Shown: positions 40,329 to 49,524, numbered from the stretch's first letter. The stretch: 64,000 bases of DNA from Actinobacteria bacterium OV450 (GCA_001298555.1 LJCW01000361.1:1-64000), one strand, 5' to 3'. Program-made: numbers and translations. Notes: generated from the sequence alone by a model not told the origin.

Positions 40329-43300
40329 TGATCTCATCCGGTTTCGGGGTTCGCCACTTCGCCGCGTCCTTGCCGTCCCGCGGGGTGATGTAGTTCGAGA
40401 TGTCCTTCTCCTCGACGTGGTAGGCGTGGATCATATGGTCCTGGCGGATGATCACCACCGGGTTGCCGTTCCCGTCCCGGAGGCTGCGGTCGATGACGAT
40501 CCGGGCCCCCGACGCATCGTCCACGTAGTTGGCCGGTGCGCGCAGCTGGCTGTTCAGGTACTTCTCCAGCTTCGCCTCGTCGCCCCCGATGCCGGAAAGG
40601 TATTGGTTCGCCTTGCCGCTCTCCGCCTCGTTGAGCTGGTGGTCGACGCCCTGCGCCGTCCGGGTGCTGTCCGAGTACGGAGCCAGTCCGAACGGGTCGC
40701 ACCAGCGGTGCGGGTTCGAGACGTACGCCGCCGGGTTCTGCGCCGGCGCGAGGCCCAGCGGGTCGGGGCTCAGGTAGCGGGCGGTCTCGGGGTCGTACGT
40801 GCGGAAGTAGTTGTGGTGCAGACCCGATTCGGGGTCGAAGTACTGGCCGGGGAAACGCAGCGGGGTGTAGGCGGTGGCGTCCCGGTTCCAGGCCGTGGAC
40901 CCCCACAGCGTCGACCGGCTGCGCCAGGCCAGGCCGCCCTGCTCGTCGACCAGCTCGGTGGGCGCGCCCACCAGGTCGGTGACGATGGCGTAGAACCGTT
41001 CGTCGACCACCTCCTGGGCCGCCGTCAGGATCCGTTCCGTCTGGGCCAGCGGCTGCAGGCCCCGGTGGTCCCAGGTCACGGCGACCTCGTGGGCGCCGTC
41101 CGCCGTGGTGGCGGCCTGCTCGCACAGCACGTTCCCGTCCCAGGTGAAGACCGTGCGCTCGGCCACCTCCAGGCCGTCGGCCGTCATCCGCTCCTTCGCC
41201 GTGCGCCGGCCCAGCGCGTCGTAGGCGTACCGCCATCGCGTGCCGTCGGGGGTGGTCACGGCCGTGATGCGGTCGTCGGCGTCCCACTCGTACCGCCAGG
41301 TCTCGGGCTTGCGCGAGAGCCGTGCCCTGCGGCGCAGCACGACCCGCCCCAGGGCGTCGTACTCGTGGCGCACCCGGCCCGCGGTGAGCAGCCGGGTGCC
41401 CTCGTAGGTGCGGGGGCCCGTGGCGTCCTGGCCGCCGGGGTGGGAGCCGGGCCAGGAGGCGGAGGACTGGTTGCCCGCCTCGTCGTAGGCGTAGCGCTCG
41501 GTCCAGTTCTCGGCCTGCACGGCCGTCACCCGGCCGCGCGGGTCGAGGCCGAAGGTCCGCGGGCCGGCCAGCAGGTCGTCGATCGCGGTCAGCGCCCCGT
41601 CGGCCCGGTAGGTGTACCCGCGGCGCTGCAGGACGCTGCGGCCGGAGCCGGTCAGCAGCTGGTCCGTCAGCCGGCCCGCCTCGTCCCAGCCGCTGCTCAG
41701 GGTGATCACGTCGCCGTAGGTGCGGGTGAGCTCCCGGCCCGCCGCGTCGTGGGTGAAGCCGATCCGCCGCCCCGCGGTGGTCAGGGTGCCCGGGCGGCCC
41801 GCGTCGTCGTACGACCAGGTGGCGGTGGCCCCCGTCGGCGTGGTCCGGCAGGTGCGGCGGCCCGCGGCGTCGTACGCGTAGGTGAGCGTGCGGCCGTCGA
41901 CGGTCTCCTCCAGCAGGCGGCCCGTCCGGTCGCGCAGCCGGGTCAGCACGCAGTCCCCGCGCACCGCGACCGCGAGCTGGTCGAAGACGTCGTACTCGAA
42001 CGTCGTCACCTCGCCGGCCGCGTCCTTGCGGACGGTCTGGCCCAGCGCGTTGCGCTCGTACGCGATCGTCTGCCCGAGACCGTCGGTCCGGCCGGTGAGC
42101 CGGTCCGCGGCGTCGTACGCGTACCGCAGCGTCCGGCCGTCGAAGTCCGTCTCCGCGACCAGCCGGCCCGCCGCGTCGTAGACGTACTCCCAGGTCAGAC
42201 CCTGGGGATTGCGTACCCCCGTGAGTCGCAGCCCGGCGTCGTACGTGTACTCGTGGCGCGTGCCGTCGGCGTCGGTGCGGGCCGTGAGGACGTCGAAGTG
42301 GCCGTACTCGAAGCGCACCGGGCCGCCGCCGTGGGCATCCGTACGGGACAGGCAGTTGCCCTCGCCGTCGTAGGTCCAGGAGCGCCGGCCGCCGTCCGGG
42401 GCGGTGCGGCGCAGCGGTTTCCCCTCCACCGACCACTCGGTGCGCGTGACCGCACCGAGCGGGTCGGTGACCGCGGTCGTACGCCCGAAGGCGTCGCGTT
42501 CGTACGTCGTCGTGGCACCGTGGCGGTCGGTGACCGCGAGCGGCAGCCCGGCCCGGTCGGTGCGGACCCGGGTCACCGCCCCCAGCGGGTCCGTGACCGC
42601 GCTGAGGTGGCCCCGCTCGTCGTACGCGAAGCGGGTGACGGACCCGTCGGCCCGGGTGACGGACGTGCGGTTGCCGCGCTCGTCGAAGGTCTGGCGGGTG
42701 ACGGTGCCGTCCGGGGCGATCACCCGCACCGGGCGGCCGAGGCCGTCGTACTCCGCCCGCGCCTCCCGGCCGTCCGGGCGGACCACCGAGACGAGCAGGC
42801 CCCGGTCGTCGTACGTGCTGTGCGTGGTGTTGCCGAGCGGGTCGGTGACCGACGTCCGCCGGCCCCGGGCGTCGTACCCGTAGCGGGTGACGGCACCGAG
42901 CGGGTCGGTCTCGGCGACGACGCGGCAGCGCTCGTCGAACAGGTAGCGGCGGGTGTGGCCGTCGGCGGTGGTCATGCGCGTCGCCCGCAGGCCGGTCGCC
43001 GCGTCCGGCTCGTCGTAGCCGAAGGTGAGGGCGTAGTGGCCCGCCTCACCGGCCTCGGCGACACAGCGGTCCAGGTCGTCGTACGCGTACTCGTACCGGC
43101 TGCCGTTGGTGTCGGTCCAGGAGGTGATGCGGCCACGGTCGTCGTAGGTGAGGCGCAGCGGCAGACCGGAGGAGTTGGTGATCTCGGTCAGGTGCCCGTC
43201 GGTGTAGCCGTAGGCGAGGATCCGCGGGCCGCCGCTCAGGTGCAGGGCGGTGATCCGCCCGCCGGCGGTCTCGAAGCGCAGGTGGTAGCCGCCGGAGTGG

Positions 43301-44970
43301 GCGATGCCCAGGGGGGTGCCGTGGTCGTCGTACTCGAAGGTGATCAGGTTGCCGTTGCGGTCCTCCAGCTGGGTCACCGGCGCGATGCCGTCCTCGGCGC
43401 CGTCCACCGGCGGGGCGAAACGGCGGGTGTGGCCCGTGGCCGGGTCGGTCAGCGTCCAGTCGCCGTCCGGGGTGCGCTCCAGCGGGTGCTGCGGGGCCGA
43501 CGCGGACAGGGGCGCCACCGGAAGGCCGGGCGCCGGGTGCGGGTAGGCGACGACCAGGCCGTCCTCCGTCACCAGGACGACGCCCTCGGCATCGACCTCC
43601 AGGTGCTGGTCGACCGTGGACGACCAGGCCGGTCCGAACCAGCGGCCCGCCGTGTAGCCGGATTCCGCGCGGCGCGTGAAGACGAGCGGCAGCGCGCCGG
43701 GCAGGACCACGTCCGTCTGCGGCAGGTACATCCGGCCGGTGGCGAGGTCGACGGGGTCGGTGTACTTGCTGGGCTTCTCCAGGTCGGGCCGCTCGCCCGG
43801 GTGGGGTCCGTGCTCGCCCAGGCCGGTGCGGCCCGGGCCCTTCTTGACGTCGTCGAGGTGTTCGAGGTCCCTGACGCCCTTGGCGCCCGCGCCGAGTTCG
43901 CCCAGGCCCTTGTCCGCCAGGAGCTGGGGGATCAGCTTGCCGACGCCCTCCGAGGGGTCCTTCATGAACTCGTCGAGCATCTGCTTGCCCGCACCCCACG
44001 GATCGTTGACGGCGGTGACCAGGCCCGCGGCCGTGGAGTTCAGGTTCGTCAGGTACTCGGCGGGGTGGGTGATGTTGTAGATGTCGTACGGGTTCAGCGC
44101 CCGGGCGAAGTTGACCATGTCGGCCGTGCCCTTGATGACACCGCCCGCGAGGTGCGTCTGGGCGAGGTCCAGATAGTCCAGGCCGTCGCCGAGCTGCTTG
44201 GCGTACGAGGGCTTCGGCGGAGCGGCGTCGCGGGCCGCGCGGACCGCCGCACTGGCCGTCTGCGCGACCTCGTTGCGCTGTTTGCGTGCGCGGTCGAGCT
44301 TGTCCTGGGCGGCCGTGGCCATGGCCTTGCCGGGATCCTGGAAGTCCCCGGTCGGCTTCGGCGGCAGCGGGTCCTTCTTCGCCTTGACGGCGTCCTTGTA
44401 GGCGTCGATCTCGTTGTTGTGCGCGGTGCGGGCGTCGGTGGAGGCCTTCTTGGCCTTCTCGTAGTCCTCCAGGGCCTCCTTGGCCTGGCCCTGGGCCCAC
44501 TCCACCGTGTCCGCGAACCGGCTCATCGCGTCCGCGGCCTTCCCGAAGGACTCCGCCGCCTTGAACCACCGCGGCGGCTCCTTGGCCACCTTCTCCCGGA
44601 AGGTGTCCGCCGTCTTGCCCTTGAGGCCGTCGGGGTCCGCGATGCCCTTGAGACCGTTGCCGACCAGCGTGAACGAGCGCTCGAAGTCGCTCAGGTGCGA
44701 GACCTGGGCCCGGATCTTGGAGACACTGCCGTAGACGAGCTTCTTCGGGTCGTCCGTCTGCCCGAGCTCCAGCTCGGAGACGTCCGCCCCCAGTTGGTTG
44801 GCGGCCGAGCGGCTCTTGTCGCGGATCCAGTCGCCCGCCTCGTCCAGGCCCACCTTGTCGGCCAGCCCGGCCAGTTTGTCGCCGGTCCACTCGACCGCGT
44901 CGCCGACGTCCTCGACGCGGTCCTCGACCCAGTCCTCGACCGGATCGGGTATGAAGTCGCCCAGCCCCAT
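40321..44970 (-). CDS. RHS-repeat polymorphic toxin-like protein with type VII-type N-terminus
   Basis: 1549 residues. Residues 1 to about 290 are helical and charged (WXG/LXG-like; KKASTDARTAHNNEIDAYKDAVKAKK coiled coil), as in putative type VII-secreted proteins, with no signal peptide. A DUF6531 block begins near residue 405 (DPVDLATGRMYLPQTDVVLPG). About 25 YD/RHS repeats (YDARGR, YDDRGR, YEYAYDDLDR types) run from about 560 to 1350. The RHS core ends with RYLSPDPLGLAP...NPHRWCDPFGLAP near 1400-1428. The last 122 residues after DPFGLAP differ in character and should be the toxin tip (IVIDRSLRDGNGNPVVIIRQ; DHMIHAYHVEEKDISNY). Start ATG overlaps the upstream stop (ATGA). Confidence 0.88.
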   Translation of the reverse strand: MGLGDFIPDPVEDWVEDRVEDVGDAVEWTGDKLAGLADKVGLDEAGDWIRDKSRSAANQLGADVSELELGQTDDPKKLVYGSVSKIRAQVSHLSDFERSFTLVGNGLKGIADPDGLKGKTADTFREKVAKEPPRWFKAAESFGKAADAMSRFADTVEWAQGQAKEALEDYEKAKKASTDARTAHNNEIDAYKDAVKAKKDPLPPKPTGDFQDPGKAMATAAQDKLDRARKQRNEVAQTASAAVRAARDAAPPKPSYAKQLGDGLDYLDLAQTHLAGGVIKGTADMVNFARALNPYDIYNITHPAEYLTNLNSTAAGLVTAVNDPWGAGKQMLDEFMKDPSEGVGKLIPQLLADKGLGELGAGAKGVRDLEHLDDVKKGPGRTGLGEHGPHPGERPDLEKPSKYTDPVDLATGRMYLPQTDVVLPGALPLVFTRRAESGYTAGRWFGPAWSSTVDQHLEVDAEGVVLVTEDGLVVAYPHPAPGLPVAPLSASAPQHPLERTPDGDWTLTDPATGHTRRFAPPVDGAEDGIAPVTQLEDRNGNLITFEYDDHGTPLGIAHSGGYHLRFETAGGRITALHLSGGPRILAYGYTDGHLTEITNSSGLPLRLTYDDRGRITSWTDTNGSRYEYAYDDLDRCVAEAGEAGHYALTFGYDEPDAATGLRATRMTTADGHTRRYLFDERCRVVAETDPLGAVTRYGYDARGRRTSVTDPLGNTTHSTYDDRGLLVSVVRPDGREARAEYDGLGRPVRVIAPDGTVTRQTFDERGNRTSVTRADGSVTRFAYDERGHLSAVTDPLGAVTRVRTDRAGLPLAVTDRHGATTTYERDAFGRTTAVTDPLGAVTRTEWSVEGKPLRRTAPDGGRRSWTYDGEGNCLSRTDAHGGGPVRFEYGHFDVLTARTDADGTRHEYTYDAGLRLTGVRNPQGLTWEYVYDAAGRLVAETDFDGRTLRYAYDAADRLTGRTDGLGQTIAYERNALGQTVRKDAAGEVTTFEYDVFDQLAVAVRGDCVLTRLRDRTGRLLEETVDGRTLTYAYDAAGRRTCRTTPTGATATWSYDDAGRPGTLTTAGRRIGFTHDAAGRELTRTYGDVITLSSGWDEAGRLTDQLLTGSGRSVLQRRGYTYRADGALTAIDDLLAGPRTFGLDPRGRVTAVQAENWTERYAYDEAGNQSSASWPGSHPGGQDATGPRTYEGTRLLTAGRVRHEYDALGRVVLRRRARLSRKPETWRYEWDADDRITAVTTPDGTRWRYAYDALGRRTAKERMTADGLEVAERTVFTWDGNVLCEQAATTADGAHEVAVTWDHRGLQPLAQTERILTAAQEVVDERFYAIVTDLVGAPTELVDEQGGLAWRSRSTLWGSTAWNRDATAYTPLRFPGQYFDPESGLHHNYFRTYDPETARYLSPDPLGLAPAQNPAAYVSNPHRWCDPFGLAPYSDSTRTAQGVDHQLNEAESGKANQYLSGIGGDEAKLEKYLNSQLRAPANYVDDASGARIVIDRSLRDGNGNPVVIIRQDHMIHAYHVEEKDISNYITPRDGKDAAKWRTPKPDEINE

Positions 44971-45533
44971 CAGCCGTTGCCCCCCTTGCCGTCGGCCTGG
45001 TCCAGCAGGTCCTTCAGCGAACCGATCTTCCCGGTGGACGTCACGGTGTCCTTCGTGTCCGACCAGGTCTTCCTGATGTCCTCGGCACCCTTCTCGAACG
45101 ACTCCGCGCTGTAGTCCGGCTTGTAGACGTCGGCCGAGAAGATGTCGCCCCAGCCCTTCTTCGCGATCTCCTCGTCGGAGGCGTGCGGATTGCCGTACGC
45201 GGCGTTCACGGCGACCTTGAAGGCGCCCTGGACGTACTGGTCCTCCTCCCACACCGTGCCGGCCGCGATGCCGAGGGACTGCGCGAGCGTGCTGGCGTTC
45301 TGCACGAGGCTGCGCACGCCCCACTCCCAGCGCTCGCAGAAGTCCTCGAAGTCCTTGGACAGGCCCATGTGGCCCGCCTCCATGCCCGTCATGGCCAGGT
45401 CGCTGAAACCCGCGCCCTGCGAGGCGCCCGCGGCGTCCGAGGACTCGCGCAGCTCCGAGATCGCCGCGCGCAGGCCGTCCTGCACCGCCTTGACCGCTTC
45501 GGGGGAGACCTCCAGGTCCCCGTCCCCCGCCAT
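44970..45533 (-). CDS. Helical WXG100/ESX-like protein upstream of the RHS gene
   Basis: A 187-residue, almost wholly helical protein. The N-terminal half (SPEAVKAVQDGLRAAISELRESS...) and the central CERWEWGVRSLVQNASTLAQSLG, with a W-x-G-like turn (WEWG) between two helices, resemble ESX/WXG100-type secreted helical hairpins. The C-terminal half ends with SLKDLLDQADGKGGNG. Both ends overlap neighbours by ATGA. A role as chaperone, adaptor or co-secreted partner of the RHS protein is inferred from context. Confidence 0.7.
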   Translation of the reverse strand: MAGDGDLEVSPEAVKAVQDGLRAAISELRESSDAAGASQGAGFSDLAMTGMEAGHMGLSKDFEDFCERWEWGVRSLVQNASTLAQSLGIAAGTVWEEDQYVQGAFKVAVNAAYGNPHASDEEIAKKGWGDIFSADVYKPDYSAESFEKGAEDIRKTWSDTKDTVTSTGKIGSLKDLLDQADGKGGNG

Positions 45534-45943
45534 CAGGCCGCGCCCGTACGGTCGATGTCCACGGCGTACGCGTCGGGGACGATGCCCGAGACGGGCGGGA
45601 AGAACATCGAGCCGTCCTCGTCGGCCACGTTGACGGCCACGCCCGCCGGTCCGTCGACCGTCGGGACCACGGCGTCGGTGAGACGGGCGCCGAGGATCGC
45701 GAGGTACTCCCACGTGCGGTCGGCGTCCTGGCGCGCCACGGCGAACCGGGCCAGGGCCTGCTCGTCGGTGAAGGCGTAGAACCAGCGGATGCCGCCCATC
45801 ACGGCCGACATCAGGCCGTCGTGGGTCCCGTCGTCACCGACGGCGAGCGGGACGAACAGGACGGCACGGCGGAACTCGCCCACCAGACGCGCCGGGTCGC
45901 CCCGGCCTCCGCGGATCGCGTCGATCTCTGCGGTCAGTTCCAC
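45533..45943 (-). CDS. SseB-domain protein
   Basis: A 136-residue protein. GTG 45943 is chosen, with AAGGGGG 9 bases upstream (VELTAEIDAIRGGRGDPARL). FRRAVLFVPL, GIRWFYAFTDEQALARFA and GVAVNVADEDGSMFFPP fit the SseB N-terminal domain, often found next to type VII-secreted and polymorphic-toxin genes in actinobacteria. It is first in the four-gene leftward operon, and its stop overlaps the next ATG. Function in these loci is not established. Confidence 0.75.
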   Translation of the reverse strand: MELTAEIDAIRGGRGDPARLVGEFRRAVLFVPLAVGDDGTHDGLMSAVMGGIRWFYAFTDEQALARFAVARQDADRTWEYLAILGARLTDAVVPTVDGPAGVAVNVADEDGSMFFPPVSGIVPDAYAVDIDRTGAA

Positions 45944-46070
45944 GACGTAAGCCCCCTTCGTGAGATCCGATCTCTGCGTAGGACACGTTCCCCGCCCCAC
46001 GGCCGGTTCCTCGCGCCGGCCGGATCTCCCCGGCCGTGCGAGCGGTGAGCGTACTGCGGAGAATGGGCTC

Positions 46071-47420
46071 ATGACGGTCGTCGACGGTGGGACGCGGCAG
46101 GCGTGGGGTGCGCTCGGCGGGCCGGACGGGCCGCCGGGCCGGGTTGCCTACCGGGGCGCGAGCGGCCTGGGGGAGGGGCCGCTGCCCGTACGGGAGCTGG
46201 CGCGGGCCACCGTCGGGGTGTGCGCGCTGGCCGCCGCCGAGCTGGCGGCCGTACGGGCCGGGCGCCCTGCGGACGCGGTGGAGCCGCTCGTGGTGGACGA
46301 GGGGGCGGTGGCCACCGCGTTCGTCAGCGAGCGGCACCTGCGGGTGCAGGGGCGCGAGCCGGTGAACTTCGCCCCGCTGTCGGGGTTCTGGCGGGCGGCG
46401 GACGGCTGGGTGCGTACGCACGCCAACTACCCGCACCACCGGGCCGCCCTGGTGAGGGCGTTGGGGCTGCGGTCCGCGACCCCCGGGGAGCTGCGGGACG
46501 CCGTGGCGCGGCGCACGGCCGCCGAGGTGCAGGAGGCGGTGTACGCGGGGGGCGGGCTGGCCGTCGCCGTGGCGCAGGCGTACGGGGATCCGCACCCGCT
46601 GGTGGAGGTGCGGGAGTCCGGGGGCGCCGGGCGGGAGCTCGGGCCGGGGGCGCTGCCGGCCGCCGGGGTGCGGGTGCTGGACCTGACCCGGGTCATCGCG
46701 GGACCGGTCGCGACGCGCACGCTCGGGCTGCTGGGGGCGGACGTGCTGCGGATCGATCCTCCGCGGCTGCCGGAGTCGGACGACGCGTACGCGGACACCG
46801 GGTTCGGGAAGCGGTCGGCGCTGCTGGACCTGGCGGACCCGGGGGACCGGGCCGTCTTCGAGAGGCTGCTGGCCGGGGCCGACGTGGTGGTGAGCGGGTA
46901 CCGGCCGGGGGCGCTGGAACGGTACGGGCTCGGGGCGGACGAGCTGCTGGAGCGCCGGCCGGGGCTGGTGGTGGCGCAGCTGTGCGCGTGGGGGTGGAGC
47001 GGGTCGTGGGCGCCGCGGCGGGGGTTCGACTCGCTGGTGCAGGCGCGCTACGGGCTGGCCGCGGCGTACGGCGACGGCGGGGTCCCCGGCGTGCTGCCGG
47101 CGCAGGCGCTGGACCACGGGACCGGGTACCTGGTCGCCGCGGGCGTGCTGAGGGCGCTGGCCTGCGGGGGCGGGCGGTCGCTGCGGTTCTCGCTGGCGGG
47201 GACGGCGTCGTGGCTCGTACGGGACGTGCCGCGGGCCGGGCCGGCCGCCGCGCCGCCGCCCGCCGGGGCGGGGTACGCGGCCCGGCCGTGGCTGAGGGAG
47301 ACGGATTCCGGGTACGGGGCGCTGCGGTACGCGGCGTCTCCGCTGCCGTTCGGGGACTGGCGGCGGGGTCCGTCCCGGTGGGGGACGGACCGGGCGCAGT
47401 GGCTCCCGCTCCCGCGGTAG
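46071..47420 (+). CDS. CaiB/BaiF-type (family III) CoA-transferase
   Basis: A 449-residue protein from ATG 46071. The conserved second half has GVRVLDLTRVIAGPVATRTLGLLGADVLRI, GFGKRSALLDLADPGDRAVFERLLAGADVVV and RRGFDSLVQARYGLA, where the Asp of GFDS is the expected acyl-accepting residue. The first 190 residues are more divergent, giving a fused two-part layout seen in some actinobacterial members. It moves CoA between carboxylic acids; substrates are unknown. It is divergent from the RHS operon across 127 bases. Confidence 0.88.
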   Translation: MTVVDGGTRQAWGALGGPDGPPGRVAYRGASGLGEGPLPVRELARATVGVCALAAAELAAVRAGRPADAVEPLVVDEGAVATAFVSERHLRVQGREPVNFAPLSGFWRAADGWVRTHANYPHHRAALVRALGLRSATPGELRDAVARRTAAEVQEAVYAGGGLAVAVAQAYGDPHPLVEVRESGGAGRELGPGALPAAGVRVLDLTRVIAGPVATRTLGLLGADVLRIDPPRLPESDDAYADTGFGKRSALLDLADPGDRAVFERLLAGADVVVSGYRPGALERYGLGADELLERRPGLVVAQLCAWGWSGSWAPRRGFDSLVQARYGLAAAYGDGGVPGVLPAQALDHGTGYLVAAGVLRALACGGGRSLRFSLAGTASWLVRDVPRAGPAAAPPPAGAGYAARPWLRETDSGYGALRYAASPLPFGDWRRGPSRWGTDRAQWLPLPR

Positions 47421-47438
47421 GGCGCGGAGCGGGGTGCG

Positions 47439-47933
47439 CTACGGCTGGAGCGGTTTGGCCATGCAGCGGCTGGACTCGTACGTGCGGTAGTGGCCGAACT
47501 TCGCCGCCGGGGTGTAGCCCGACGAGAGGTAGAGGGCTATGGCCTCCGGCTGCTGGTCCCCCGTCTCCAGGGCCATGCGGGTGCGGCCGGCCGCGCGGGC
47601 GTCGGCCTCCAAGGCGGCCAGGATGCGGCGGGCCAGGCCCAGCCCGCGCGCCTCGGGGACCACGTACATGCGCTTGAGCTCGGCGTCGCCGTCCGAGTAG
47701 CCCTCGTCGTTCTCGTCCTGGCTGCGCCAGCCGCCGCTGGCGACCGGCGTGCCCGAGCCGTCGTACGCCAGCAGGTACAGGCCGTTCGGCGGGGCGAACA
47801 TCGCCGGGTCGAGGAATGTGACATCCCCCTCACCGCCGTAGCGCGCCTGGTACTCGAGCTGGACCTGGTCGTTGAGTTCGACCGCGTCCGGGTGGTCGTA
47901 GGGCATGACGCGGAGCTGTATCCCGTGAGACAT
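47439..47933 (-). CDS. GNAT acetyltransferase
   Basis: A 164-residue GNAT protein. ELKRMYVVPEARGLGLARRILAALEADARAAG is the acetyl-CoA-binding motif A (R-G-L-G-L-A), and LETGDQQPEAIALYLSSGYTP is motif B. A single domain with no regulatory part. A TACGAT element 6 bases before its ATG, and no ribosome site, suggest leaderless expression. It is divergent from the exonuclease III gene by 38 bases. The substrate is unknown. Confidence 0.88.
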   Translation of the reverse strand: MSHGIQLRVMPYDHPDAVELNDQVQLEYQARYGGEGDVTFLDPAMFAPPNGLYLLAYDGSGTPVASGGWRSQDENDEGYSDGDAELKRMYVVPEARGLGLARRILAALEADARAAGRTRMALETGDQQPEAIALYLSSGYTPAAKFGHYRTYESSRCMAKPLQP

Positions 47934-47939
47934 CGGGAC

Positions 47940-47965
47940 ATCGTACGGAAGGCTCCCGTTATGGT
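47940..47965. promoter_or_regulatory. Back-to-back candidate leaderless promoters
   Basis: Minus-strand TACGAT (47940-47945) lies 6 bases from the GNAT ATG at 47933. Plus-strand TATGGT (47960-47965) lies 6 bases from the exonuclease ATG at 47972. Neither gene has a Shine-Dalgarno sequence in the 38-base gap. Confidence 0.5.
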
Positions 47966-47971
47966 GCGGGG

Positions 47972-48775
47972 ATGCTCACCGTGACCTCCGTGAATGTGAA
48001 TGGGATCCGCGCCGCCGCCAAGAAGGGGTTCTCCCCGTGGCTGGCCGGGTCGGATGCCGACGTGGTCTGCCTCCAGGAGGTGCGGGCCGAGGAGGGCCAG
48101 ATTCCGGACGAGGTGCGCACGCCCGAGGGCTGGCACACGGTGTTCGCGCCGGCCGCCGCCAAGGGGCGGGCCGGGGTCGCGCTGTACACGCGTCGTGCGC
48201 CCGAGCGGGTGCAGGTGGGATTCGGGAGCGACGAGTTCGACGCCGCCGGGCGCTACCTGGAGGTGGATCTTCCGGGTGTCACCGTCGCCAGCCTGTACCT
48301 GCCCTCCGGAGAGGCCGGGACCGAGAAGCAGGACGAGAAGTACCGCTTCATGGCGGAGTTCCTCCCGTACCTCGTCGGGCTGAGGGCGCGCGCCGCGGGT
48401 GAGGGCCGGGAGGTCGTCGTGTGCGGCGACTGGAACATCTGCCACCGTGAGGCCGACCTCAAGAACTGGAAGACCAACCGCAAGAACGCCGGCTTCCTGC
48501 CCGAGGAGCGGGAGTGGCTGGGGAAGGTGTACGAGGAGGCCGGGTACGTGGACGTGGTCCGCGAGCTGCACCCGGACACCGAGGGGCCGTACTCCTGGTG
48601 GTCCTACCGCGGACGGGCCTTCGACAACGACGCCGGCTGGCGCATCGATCTCCAGGTCGCCACGCCGGGGCTGGCCGCCAGGGCCGTCAAGGCGTTCGTC
48701 GAGCGGGCCGGGACGCACCCGGAGCGCTGGTCCGACCACGCGCCGGTGACCGTGGTCTACGAGTCGGCGTCCTGA
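47972..48775 (+). CDS. xth: Exodeoxyribonuclease III
   Basis: A 267-residue AP endonuclease/3'-5' exonuclease of the EEP fold. TVTSVNVNGIRAAAKKGF (metal Asn), DVVCLQEVRAEEGQ (metal Glu), VVVCGDWNICHREADLKNW (catalytic Asp/Asn) and SDHAPVTVVYE (Asp-His) are all in place. It cuts at abasic sites in base-excision repair. Its last 19 bases overlap the convergent MerR gene's end. Confidence 0.95.
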   Translation: MLTVTSVNVNGIRAAAKKGFSPWLAGSDADVVCLQEVRAEEGQIPDEVRTPEGWHTVFAPAAAKGRAGVALYTRRAPERVQVGFGSDEFDAAGRYLEVDLPGVTVASLYLPSGEAGTEKQDEKYRFMAEFLPYLVGLRARAAGEGREVVVCGDWNICHREADLKNWKTNRKNAGFLPEEREWLGKVYEEAGYVDVVRELHPDTEGPYSWWSYRGRAFDNDAGWRIDLQVATPGLAARAVKAFVERAGTHPERWSDHAPVTVVYESAS

Positions 48776-49419
48776 GCCCCTGAGGCCAGGAGGCGGTCCA
48801 TCGCCATGCCGAGCTCGGCCTCGACCACGCTCTTGGCGAGGGGGCGCAGCCGCGGCAGGGCCTCCTCCGTCAGGTGGGCGGAGATCAGCTCCGTGAACAG
48901 GGCCGCCATGGCGTCCGCGTGCTCGCGGACCCGGCGGCCCGTCTCCAGCACGGCCGAGAGCGGGACCCCCTCGCGGACCAGTGCCGAGGAGACGTCCAGC
49001 AGCCGGCGGCTGACGTGCACGATCTCGTCGCCGTCGGTGGCGAGGTAGCCGAGGTCGAGGGAGGCCGCCAGGTTCTCCGGGGTGACCTCGCCCTCGAAGT
49101 AGTCGGCGAGCGCCTCCGGCGTCAGGCGCACGGGGGTCTCCTCGGACCAGCCGATGCCGAGCAGTTCGCCGAGCTGGCCGACGTCGCGCCCGTTCTCGAA
49201 GGCCGCGGTCAGCTCGGCGATGCCGCCCAGGGTGTGACCGCGTTCGAGCAGGGCGGCGATGGTGCGCAGCCGGGCCAGGTGGTGGTCGTCGTACCAGGCG
49301 ATCCGGCCTTCGCGGCGCGGCGGCGGCAGGAGCTTGCGCTCGCGGTAGAAGCGCAGGGTGCGGACGGGGATGCCGGCCGCCTCGGCCAGTTCCTCCGTAC
49401 GGTATTCGCGCACTGTCAT
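48757..49419 (-). CDS. MerR-family transcriptional regulator
   Basis: A 220-residue regulator from ATG 49419, GGGAG upstream. The winged HTH is clear: REYRTEELAEAAGIPVRTLRFYRERKLLPPPRREG and AWYDDHHLARLRTIAALLERGHTLGGI. The C-terminal half, of about 120 residues, is longer than in metal-sensing MerR proteins and probably binds an organic effector. It is divergent from the monooxygenase operon, which it likely controls; a TGCCAG-N6-CTGGCA repeat lies between them. Confidence 0.9.
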   Translation of the reverse strand: MTVREYRTEELAEAAGIPVRTLRFYRERKLLPPPRREGRIAWYDDHHLARLRTIAALLERGHTLGGIAELTAAFENGRDVGQLGELLGIGWSEETPVRLTPEALADYFEGEVTPENLAASLDLGYLATDGDEIVHVSRRLLDVSSALVREGVPLSAVLETGRRVREHADAMAALFTELISAHLTEEALPRLRPLAKSVVEAELGMAMDRLLASGAQDADS

Positions 49420-49524
49420 CCCCGCTCCCGTGTCCGCCACACGCGCAGCCTATGGCGTACCGGCAGTAACTTTCCGGCCGCGACCTCTACCCATGAGTAC
49501 GGAGCTGCTCTACCCTCCCGATTG

